From assembly GCA_027052485.1 (NCBI GenBank), contig JALUFA010000221.1, forward strand, positions 1 through 7,722: a stretch of 7,722 nucleotides of DNA, read 5' to 3'. Below the pieces are notes generated by a model. It saw only the letters and a program-made list of their open reading frames with translations. It did no database searches and was not told the origin of the DNA. The first letter of the stretch is position 1, and every line of letters starts with the position of its first letter. Made by a program: the position numbers and the translations under genes. This document shows positions 1 to 5,672 of this stretch, in pieces. The DNA comes from Hydrogenothermaceae bacterium. Its GTDB lineage: Bacteria > Aquificota > Aquificia > Aquificales > Hydrogenothermaceae.

Positions 1-1
1 G

Positions 2-37
2 ATAAATAGTGTTAAAAGTTTAGCTATGAAAAAATAA
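2..37 (+). CDS. Possible C-terminal tail of an upstream gene (partial)
   Basis: One + strand frame stays open from the left edge to a TAA at 35-37, giving a tail of about 11 residues (INSVKSLAMKK). The other two + frames hit a stop within the first nine bases. The piece is too short to identify or to separate from chance. An ATG at 26-28 lies in the same frame but would give only three codons, so it is not a start. Function cannot be said. Confidence 0.22.
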   Translation: MNSVKSLAMKK

Positions 38-65
38 AAATATTCGGTTTAATTTTCAAGTGCAG

Positions 66-353
66 ATGCAAAAAATAAAACTTTTTAAGGTAAAAAAGGA
101 AACTGCAAATTTAAAAAAAGGAAAAATTTATATTTTTAATGGTATAGAAAAACTCAATAACCTGTTTTTTGTTGAACTTGCCGAAGTTTTTGCAATGTTT
201 CCAGATAGGATAATAACAAAAGAACCTGTTAAGGTTATAACAGAGTCTAAACAGCAATTTTTCTCCAATCTTGAAGAAGTATCCCTTGAGGAGGCAAAAA
301 AAAGCATAGACAACACTGAGGCTTTACTAAACAGGGAAATTTTTAGACGGTAG
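66..353 (+). CDS. Hypothetical protein, about 95 residues
   Basis: I do not recognise this protein. It is small, lysine-rich and soluble-looking, with no signal peptide, no membrane segment and no cysteine. The first third looks like beta strands (KIKLFKV, KGKIYIFNG), followed by a probable helix (VELAEVFAMF) and an acidic helical C-terminus (EEVSLEEAKKSID). A GTG two codons upstream (position 60) is an alternative start. I prefer the ATG at 66, but neither has a clear Shine-Dalgarno site, which lowers confidence in the exact start. The coding region has an A8 run at 296-303 and is more AT-rich than aspS. It ends 54 bases before aspS, which has its own -10 box, so joint transcription is not required. 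The open frame of nearly 100 codons with charged, non-repetitive composition supports a real gene. Confidence 0.6.
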   Translation: MQKIKLFKVKKETANLKKGKIYIFNGIEKLNNLFFVELAEVFAMFPDRIITKEPVKVITESKQQFFSNLEEVSLEEAKKSIDNTEALLNREIFRR

Positions 354-360
354 GATACGG

Positions 361-366
361 TATAAT
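361..366 (+). promoter_or_regulatory. -10 box of the aspS promoter
   Basis: A perfect TATAAT lies 41 bases upstream of the aspS start, in the 54-base gap after the 97-residue ORF. No good -35 stands at 16-18 bases: the matching stretch around 338-344 is only A/T. There is no TG extension. Transcription would begin near 371-374, giving a leader of about 35 bases. The -10 match is seen directly; promoter activity is inferred. Confidence 0.5.
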
Positions 367-370
367 AAAG

Positions 371-404
371 GTTTGCAAAAAATTTTTAACCAGAGGTAGC
401 AAAC
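371..404 (+). promoter_or_regulatory. Leader hairpin placing the aspS ribosome binding site in its loop
   Basis: GTTTGC at 371-376 is the exact reverse complement of GCAAAC at 399-404. The 22 bases between them include the aspS Shine-Dalgarno sequence (GAGGT, 393-397), and the start codon follows at 408. The predicted transcription start falls at or just before the first arm, so the transcript would begin with this stem. The six-base stem is short, and for a thermophile its stability alone would be slight. It could be a translational control or 5'-end protection element, or chance. Confidence 0.25.
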
Positions 405-407
405 AAA

Positions 408-2234
408 ATGATAGACCATTTAGGAGATTTTAAAAGAGATTACTTTGCAGGTGAACTAACTGAGGCAAATATAGGTGATGAAGTTAGACTCCTAGGATGG
501 GTTGACAGCGTAAGAGACCACGGAGGAGTTATCTTTATAAACCTAAGAGATAAAGAAGGTGTCGTTCAGGTTGTATTTGACCCATCAAAATCACCAAAAG
601 AAGCAGTTGAAAAGGCAAAAAAGGTTCGTTCCGAGTATGTAATAGGTGTAATGGGTAGGGTTGAAAGAAGGCCTGAAGGAACAGAGAACCCAAAAATACC
701 AACAGGAAACATAGAAGTAGTAGGACAACAACTACTCATACTAAACACTTGCGATATCCTACCGTTCCCTATAGAAGACAACATCAACGTTAACGAAGAA
801 GTAAGGCTAAGATACAGATATCTTGATATTAGAAGGCCTTCAATGTTTAAAAAACTTCTGCTTAGACACGAAGTCTACCAGAAAACCAGAGAGTATCTTG
901 CAGGACACGGATTTTTAGAAGTAGAAACACCGATGCTTACAAAATCTACCCCTGAAGGTGCGAGAGACTTCCTCGTTCCCGCCAGATTGGAAAGAGGTAA
1001 GTTTTACGCACTACCCCAGTCTCCCCAGCTATTCAAACAGATACTCATGGTAGGTGGTATAGAAAGGTATTTCCAGATTGTTAAATGTTTTAGGGATGAA
1101 GACCTAAGAAAAGACAGGCAGCCTGAGTTTACCCAGATAGACTTTGAGATGTCTTTTGTTAACGAAGAAGATGTGATGGCAATTTCTGAAGGGTTAATCC
1201 ATTACCTATGGAAAGAGGTTCTAGGAATAGACCTAAAACTGCCATTCCCAAGAATGACTTATAAAGAGGCTATTGAAAAGTATGGCACAGACAAACCAGA
1301 CTTAAGATACGGACTTGAGCTTGTGGACGTATCAGATATAGCCAAAAAGGTAGACTTTAAAGTTTTCAGGTCAGCTGTTGAAAGTGGTGGAATAGTAAAA
1401 GGTATAAACATAAAAGGCGGAGCAAAGCTTTCAAGAAAAGAGATAGACGAGCTGACAAAAGAGGCTATAAACTTTGGTGCTAAAGGTATGGCTTGGATAA
1501 AGCTTGAAAACGGAAAATCAACCTCACCAATACTAAAATTCTTTACAGAAGAGCAAAAGCAACAACTGTTTGAAAGAATGAACGCCGAAGATGGAGACCT
1601 TCTAATCTTTATAGCGGATACCTATGATACTACCCACAGAGTTTTAGGCTTTTTAAGAAAGATAATTGCCGAAAAGCTAGACCTGATACCAAAAGGTGAG
1701 TGGAAGTTTACATGGGTTGTAGACTTTCCACTTGTAGAGTGGGATGAAGAGGAAGGAAGACTAGTATCCCTACACCACCCATTCACCTCTCCAAAAGAGG
1801 AAGACATAGATAAACTGGATGATGCCATCAAAGATAAAAATATTGCACTATCATTTAAATCCAGAGCGTATGACCTTGTCCTCAACGGTGAAGAGATTGG
1901 AGGAGGGTCAATTCGTATCCACAGGCCAGATATTCAAAAGAAAGTTTTTGAGCTGCTAAACATATCCGATGAAGAGGCTGAAGAAAAGTTTGGATTTTTA
2001 ATAAATGCCCTCAAGTACGGCGCTCCCCCTCATGGAGGTTTAGCTTTTGGATTAGACAGGATACTGGCTTTAATGACAGATTCAGACAGTATCAGAGAAG
2101 TTATTGCCTTCCCAAAAACCCAAAAGGGTATCTGTCCTCTAACAGGAGCGCCAGATTACGTATCCCAAGAGCAGCTTGAAGAATTAGGTATAGAGGTAGA
2201 AATACCACAGGAAGAGGAAAAAGAGGAGGCTTAA
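408..2234 (+). CDS. aspS: Aspartyl-tRNA synthetase, bacterial type, probably non-discriminating
   Basis: This cytoplasmic class II synthetase joins aspartate to tRNA using ATP. Its 608 residues fit the bacterial family (about 590). Residues 1-105 form the OB-fold anticodon-binding domain. Motif 1 is near 166-191 (GHGFLEVETP onward). Motif 2 runs from FRDED (228-232) to RQPEFTQID (237-245). A GAD-type insertion lies roughly at 290-420, and motif 3 is GLAFGLDR (544-551). His38 and Gly91 align with His31 and Gly83 of the Pseudomonas aeruginosa enzyme, residues tied to acceptance of tRNA(Asn). This suggests the enzyme also makes Asp-tRNA(Asn) for amidation by GatCAB, whose genes are not in the window. 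The C-terminus ends in an acidic tail (QEEEKEEA). The ATG is preceded by GAGGT at 393-397. Nearly all arginines are AGA/AGG. Confidence 0.98.
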   Translation: MIDHLGDFKRDYFAGELTEANIGDEVRLLGWVDSVRDHGGVIFINLRDKEGVVQVVFDPSKSPKEAVEKAKKVRSEYVIGVMGRVERRPEGTENPKIPTGNIEVVGQQLLILNTCDILPFPIEDNINVNEEVRLRYRYLDIRRPSMFKKLLLRHEVYQKTREYLAGHGFLEVETPMLTKSTPEGARDFLVPARLERGKFYALPQSPQLFKQILMVGGIERYFQIVKCFRDEDLRKDRQPEFTQIDFEMSFVNEEDVMAISEGLIHYLWKEVLGIDLKLPFPRMTYKEAIEKYGTDKPDLRYGLELVDVSDIAKKVDFKVFRSAVESGGIVKGINIKGGAKLSRKEIDELTKEAINFGAKGMAWIKLENGKSTSPILKFFTEEQKQQLFERMNAEDGDLLIFIADTYDTTHRVLGFLRKIIAEKLDLIPKGEWKFTWVVDFPLVEWDEEEGRLVSLHHPFTSPKEEDIDKLDDAIKDKNIALSFKSRAYDLVLNGEEIGGGSIRIHRPDIQKKVFELLNISDEEAEEKFGFLINALKYGAPPHGGLAFGLDRILALMTDSDSIREVIAFPKTQKGICPLTGAPDYVSQEQLEELGIEVEIPQEEEKEEA

Positions 2235-2245
2235 CAGGCTTCCTC
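2223..2245 (+). terminator. Weak stem-loop over the aspS stop codon
   Basis: A 10-bp stem with two G-T pairs and a three-base loop (2233-2235) overlaps the TAA stop at 2232-2234. It is GC-richer than its surroundings, but the bases after it (AACCCTAAATTT) are not a U-tract, so it does not meet the usual intrinsic terminator pattern on the + strand. It may end or attenuate aspS transcription, protect the 3' end, or be a by-product of the purine-rich acidic tail codons. Confidence 0.25.
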
Positions 2246-2266
2246 AACCCTAAATTTAACAAAACC

Positions 2267-2295
2267 TTGCTAAAGTTTATTTATTAACTTATTAT
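2267..2295 (+). promoter_or_regulatory. Candidate promoter for the sigma factor gene
   Basis: TTGCTA (2267-2272) and TATTAT (2290-2295) are separated by 17 bases. They match the -35 and -10 consensus at four and five of six positions. The predicted start, near 2302, gives a leader of about 78 bases that carries the CTGACA/TGTCAG inverted repeat. The gap is very AT-rich, so the -10 match alone could be chance; the spacing is what supports it. Confidence 0.35.
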
Positions 2296-2325
2296 TAATA
2301 TTGAAAATCATCATACTAATATTGG

Positions 2326-2355
2326 CTGACAGGCTCTATATTTAAAGATTGTCAG
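2326..2355. repeat. Inverted repeat CTGACA-N18-TGTCAG upstream of the sigma gene
   Basis: Two perfect 6-base arms, at 2326-2331 and 2350-2355, surround 18 AT-rich bases that include a TATATT (2337-2342). The right arm ends 25 bases before the sigma gene start. The arrangement could be a dyad operator or an RNA hairpin in the leader. The arms are short and no regulator gene is visible, so function is unproven. Confidence 0.25.
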
Positions 2356-2379
2356 TACACAATAAAGAGAGGATAAATC

Positions 2380-3219
2380 ATGGCAGACGGAAAAGACCAA
2401 ACAACCTTAAACTTATATATCCAGCAGATGGCTAAACATCCCCTCTTAACTCCAGAAGAAGAGAAAGAACTTGCAAAAAAGGCAAAAGAAGGCGATAAAG
2501 AGGCGTTAAAAAAACTTGTAGAGGGGAACCTTAGATTTGTTGTGAATGTTGCCAAAAACTTTATGGGGTGGGGTGTACCATTAACAGACCTTATCGCAGC
2601 TGGAAATCTAGGTTTAATAGAGGCTGCAAAAAGATTTGACCCTGATAAAGATGTGAAGTTTATATCATATGCGGTCTGGTGGATTAGACAGGCAATAATG
2701 CAAACCATATTCCAGCAGACAGGCGCAGTTAGAATACCAGTTAAAGAGTCTTTGTTTATTAGCAAAGTTAAAGATACATACGAAAAGCTTAAAGAAAAGT
2801 TAGGTAGAGAACCTACAGTAGAAGAGATTGCAAAAGAAGTGGATGCCAGTCCCAAAAAGGTAAAACAAGCCCTGCAAATAGTAAGAATGCCTATCTCCCT
2901 TGATATGCCTGTGGGAGAAGATGAGGATACAACCCTAGTAGACCTTATGTCTAAAAAGGGAACAGAAGACGTAGAAAAAGAGGTGGTAGAAGAAGAGCTA
3001 CATAAACAGCTAGAAAGCTTAATGAACGTTCTTGATGAAAGAGAGAAAGAAATCATAAAACACAGATACGGTCTAGAAGGTGTAGAACCAAAAACCCTAA
3101 ATGAAGTGGGAGAGATGCTTGGGATTTCTAGAGAAAGGGTAAGACAGCTTGAAAATAGAGCATTGAAAAAGCTCAGAGCACTTGCAATGAAAAAACACTT
3201 AAAAGACTTCCTATCATAA
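2380..3219 (+). CDS. Short sigma-70 family RNA polymerase factor, group 2-like
   Basis: This factor directs RNA polymerase to promoters. Its 279 residues hold regions 1.2, 2, 3 and 4 but lack region 1.1 and the long non-conserved insert of E. coli RpoD. Region 1.2 is near residues 8-40. Region 2 runs through about 120, with 2.4 at YAVWWIRQAI (97-106) and RIP at 118-120. The region 3.2 finger is at about 172-189, with GEDED at 179-183. The region 4.2 helix-turn-helix at 240-266 has RERVRQ at 251-256, matching RERIRQ of RpoD. Ungapped comparison with RpoD shows Thr440 replaced by Met107, Arg441 by Gln108, His455 by Lys122 and Glu458 by Leu125, while Gln437 is kept as Gln104. It is therefore probably an accessory sigma (Aquifex has one annotated RpoS) and not the main RpoD. 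The ATG has GAGAGG at 2367-2372. A gene for a small secreted protein follows after 12 bases. Confidence 0.95.
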   Translation: MADGKDQTTLNLYIQQMAKHPLLTPEEEKELAKKAKEGDKEALKKLVEGNLRFVVNVAKNFMGWGVPLTDLIAAGNLGLIEAAKRFDPDKDVKFISYAVWWIRQAIMQTIFQQTGAVRIPVKESLFISKVKDTYEKLKEKLGREPTVEEIAKEVDASPKKVKQALQIVRMPISLDMPVGEDEDTTLVDLMSKKGTEDVEKEVVEEELHKQLESLMNVLDEREKEIIKHRYGLEGVEPKTLNEVGEMLGISRERVRQLENRALKKLRALAMKKHLKDFLS

Positions 3220-3231
3220 CAGGGAATAGCT

Positions 3232-3546
3232 ATGAAAAAACTTTTTTCCCTTTTATTATTCTTTCTGGTTTTTTCTGTAGGAATGTCCCATGCCAAAGAA
3301 AAGATAACAAAAGAGCAGTTTTGCCACTTCAGCTATGCCATATACAAAAGCTGCTATATGAGAGGGGAAAAAGGTGAAAACTGTGGAACGTTAGTTTCCC
3401 AGATGAGAGTAGGTAAGGCATTTAATCAATCCCAAAAAGAGTATCTAAAAGAGTCGTGCAAAAATGGTTGTTTTCTGGGAAGATTAAAGCTAAAACTTAT
3501 GACAGAAAACCAGTTTGTTAATGAGTGTTTAAGTTTAGACTTTTAG
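3232..3546 (+). CDS. Small exported six-cysteine protein of unknown function
   Basis: I do not recognise the family. The 104-residue product starts with a clear Sec signal peptide: MKK, a hydrophobic core at 4-18 and a likely cut after SHA (19-21). The mature part is about 83 residues, basic, with six cysteines at 31, 41, 51, 76, 80 and 99. The first three are spaced by exactly nine residues and C76-C80 is CxxxC. An even number of cysteines in an exported protein suggests up to three disulfides in the periplasm. There is no haem CxxCH motif and no lipobox. An AGGGA sequence at 3221-3225 serves as ribosome binding site. The gene starts 12 bases after the sigma gene, so the two are probably cotranscribed. 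Codon use resembles the neighbours. Confidence 0.82.
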   Translation: MKKLFSLLLFFLVFSVGMSHAKEKITKEQFCHFSYAIYKSCYMRGEKGENCGTLVSQMRVGKAFNQSQKEYLKESCKNGCFLGRLKLKLMTENQFVNECLSLDF

Positions 3547-3570
3547 CCCCGTTTTCCTTCCCTCCATCAC

Positions 3571-3579
3571 TGATATAAT
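3571..3579 (+). promoter_or_regulatory. Extended -10 promoter of the purB operon
   Basis: The sequence TGATATAAT is a perfect extended -10 element (TG, one base, TATAAT). The -35 region is poor (GTTTTC at 3551-3556 with a 17-base spacer), as expected for promoters that rely on the extended -10. The start of transcription would be near 3586, giving a leader of about 28 bases with a full-length Shine-Dalgarno TAAGGAG at 3601-3607. It probably serves purB, the carbonic anhydrase gene and typA. Confidence 0.6.
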
Positions 3580-3613
3580 ATTTACCTTCCATTAACACAG
3601 TAAGGAGTTTTTT

Positions 3614-4924
3614 ATGATAGCACGCTATACCCTTCCTGAGATGGGTAAGGTCTGGTCTGAAGAAAACAAGTTTAAAAAGTGGCTAGATGTAGAAATTGCA
3701 ATTTGTAGAGCTTGGAACAAGCTAGGGAAAATCCCAGACGAAGCATTAAAAGAGATAGAAGAAAAAACTTATATAGATGAAAAAGTTGTAAAAAGAATTC
3801 ATGAACTAGATAAGGTCTACAACCATGATGTTTTAGCCTTTGTTACAGCAGTTGCAGAACAGGTTGGAGAGAACGGCAGATACATCCACCTTGGAGTGAC
3901 ATCTTCAGATGTGATAGATACAGCCCTAGGTCTTCTAATGAGAGAAGCAATAGATATACTCCTAAAAGATATAGACCAGCTTTTACCAATCCTTGAAGAA
4001 AATGCATTCAAGTATAAAGATACCGTTATGATGGGTAGAACCCACGGAGTACATGCAGAGCCTATGGTATTTGGCTTAAAGTTTGCCCTTTGGTATGAAG
4101 AGATGAAGAGAAACAGAAGACGCCTAGAGCAGGCAAAGGAAACAGTATCTGTTGGAGCTATCTCAGGAGCTGTTGGAACATACTCAAATATTCCTCCTGA
4201 AGTTGAAAAAATCGCTTTAGAAGAGCTTGGACTAAAACCTGAACCTGTTTCAAATCAGGTAGTACAAAGAGACCGACATGCCGAGTTTATGACAGCAATG
4301 GCAATAACAGCATCATCCCTTGAAAAAATCGCTGTAGAGATAAGACATCTTCAAAGAACAGAAGTGTTGGAAGCACAAGAACCATTTAAAAAGGGGCAAA
4401 GAGGCTCATCAGCAATGCCCCACAAGAAAAACCCTATCACCTGTGAAAGAATTACAGGTCTTGCCAGAGTTATAAGGGCAAACGCAATTCCTGCAATGGA
4501 AGACATAGCCTTATGGCACGAAAGGGATATCTCCCACTCATCGGTGGAAAGGGTCATTATGCCTGACAGTGCAATAGCCCTAGACTACATCCTTAATCTA
4601 ACCCAAAAGGTTTTAAAAGATTTGGTTGTTTACCCAGAAAGAATGAAAAAGAATATGGACTTATCAAAAGGTCTTTACTTTTCCTCAAAGGTACTTGTTG
4701 CACTGGTTGAGAAAGGCTTATCAAGGGATGAAGCTTACGATATAGTTCAAAAAAACGCTATGAAAGCATGGGACACAGAAGGTCTGATGTTTATAGACGC
4801 ATTAAAACAAGACCCAGAAGTTATGAAGTATATAACAGAAGAAGAACTTAATGAGATTTTTGACGTACAAAAGTTTCTAAAAAATGTTCCGTACATATAT
4901 GAAAGAGTTTTTGGAAGATATTAA
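3614..4924 (+). CDS. purB: Adenylosuccinate lyase
   Basis: This cytoplasmic homotetramer of the fumarase/aspartase superfamily releases fumarate at two points of purine synthesis: SAICAR to AICAR, and adenylosuccinate to AMP. The 436 residues match the short Bacillus/Thermotoga type (about 431) and not the E. coli type (456). Visible active-site parts are His71 (in YNHDV), TSSD at 96-99, His144 in GRTHGVHAEP (141-150) and the superfamily signature GSSAMPHKKNP at 264-274, which holds the mobile-loop catalytic serine. The opening residues (MIARYTLPEMGKVW) are typical for the family, which fixes the start together with TAAGGAG six bases upstream. It is the first gene of a tight unit: the carbonic anhydrase gene starts 11 bases after its stop. 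No other purine gene is in the window. Confidence 0.97.
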   Translation: MIARYTLPEMGKVWSEENKFKKWLDVEIAICRAWNKLGKIPDEALKEIEEKTYIDEKVVKRIHELDKVYNHDVLAFVTAVAEQVGENGRYIHLGVTSSDVIDTALGLLMREAIDILLKDIDQLLPILEENAFKYKDTVMMGRTHGVHAEPMVFGLKFALWYEEMKRNRRRLEQAKETVSVGAISGAVGTYSNIPPEVEKIALEELGLKPEPVSNQVVQRDRHAEFMTAMAITASSLEKIAVEIRHLQRTEVLEAQEPFKKGQRGSSAMPHKKNPITCERITGLARVIRANAIPAMEDIALWHERDISHSSVERVIMPDSAIALDYILNLTQKVLKDLVVYPERMKKNMDLSKGLYFSSKVLVALVEKGLSRDEAYDIVQKNAMKAWDTEGLMFIDALKQDPEVMKYITEEELNEIFDVQKFLKNVPYIYERVFGRY

Positions 4925-4935
4925 AAGGGAGGGAA

Positions 4936-5661
4936 ATGATGAGAAAGATACTTATAGTTTTGTTAACTATATTTGGAATATCTCTAGCAAAAGACGTCCC
5001 ATCAATTATAGAGGAAATAGTAAAGTATGATAAGTCGTTCATCAAACAACATCCTAAAAGCTACTTTGAAAACTTTAAAAACAAACAAAAACCGTACATA
5101 ACCCTTGTTTCATGCTCTGATGCTAGGGTTCACATGAACGTGTTAGAAAAGAACCCAATCAATAAAATTTTTGCCATTAGAAATATAGGAAATCAGCTTT
5201 TAACTAGCTTTGGTTCTGTTGATTACGGAGTTTTACATCTACACACACCTGTTCTTTTAATCTTAGGGCACTCCCACTGTGGAGCAGTAAAAGCAGCCCT
5301 TGGGAACTATGAAGAAGAGCCTTTTGATATTATTAGAGAACTAGACCATCTATTTATACCTCTAGCAAATCTAAAAAATCAAAAACTAGATTTTGAGAAA
5401 AAGTGGATAAAAGGCGTTCAAGCAAATGTTGACTATCAAGTTGAGCTTGCATTAAGAAAGTACAAAAACCTAGTAAATGAAAGAAAGCTCACCATCATAG
5501 GTGCGGTAGATGACTTTGTAAACCTTTACAATAGCGGAGAAGGAAGAATTATCATAATAAACGTAAATGGGGAAACGAACCCTGCAAAACTGAAAAAACT
5601 TCCTATATTTGATAACCTTCCAGAAAGAGAAAAAGATTTGATTATTAAAAGAATAAACTAA
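4936..5661 (+). CDS. Beta-class carbonic anhydrase with N-terminal export signal
   Basis: Zinc enzyme interconverting CO2 and bicarbonate. The beta-class metal site is complete: CSDAR with Cys60, Asp62 and Arg64, and HSHC with His112 and Cys115. The family's IRNxGN (81-86) and a C-terminal INVNGE are also present. The N-terminus is a Sec-type signal: RK at 3-4, a hydrophobic core at 5-17 and a probable cut after Ala18. The mature enzyme should therefore act in the periplasm or on the outer face of the inner membrane. Two ATGs lie in tandem (4936 and 4939). The GGAGG at 4928-4932 is better spaced from the second, so the first Met may not be used. The gene sits 11 bases after purB and 11 bases before typA. 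An autotroph using the reductive TCA cycle would need CO2/bicarbonate exchange; that role is inference. Confidence 0.92.
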   Translation: MMRKILIVLLTIFGISLAKDVPSIIEEIVKYDKSFIKQHPKSYFENFKNKQKPYITLVSCSDARVHMNVLEKNPINKIFAIRNIGNQLLTSFGSVDYGVLHLHTPVLLILGHSHCGAVKAALGNYEEEPFDIIRELDHLFIPLANLKNQKLDFEKKWIKGVQANVDYQVELALRKYKNLVNERKLTIIGAVDDFVNLYNSGEGRIIIINVNGETNPAKLKKLPIFDNLPEREKDLIIKRIN

Positions 5662-5665
5662 GGAG
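5659..5665 (+). promoter_or_regulatory. Shine-Dalgarno site of typA, overlapping the preceding stop codon
   Basis: TAAGGAG is a full anti-Shine-Dalgarno match, and its first three bases are the stop codon of the carbonic anhydrase gene. It lies seven bases before a TTG start at 5673 and decides that start, since no in-frame ATG or GTG fits the TypA N-terminus. The layout suggests that ribosomes ending one gene can re-initiate on the next. Confidence 0.7.
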
Positions 5666-5672
5666 TAAGAAC

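Noticed and set aside
26..60. A frameshifted signal-peptide gene starting at the ATG at 26
   Set aside because: The frame stops after three codons. Adding one A to the A-run only extends it to another stop at about 17 codons, and no ribosome binding site precedes it.
2352..3296. A 314-codon open frame on the minus strand, longer than the sigma gene it covers
   Set aside because: It is antisense to a certain sigma-70 gene, its translation is dominated by Ser and Phe with no motif, and such frames arise when the sense strand avoids codons that read as stops on the other strand.
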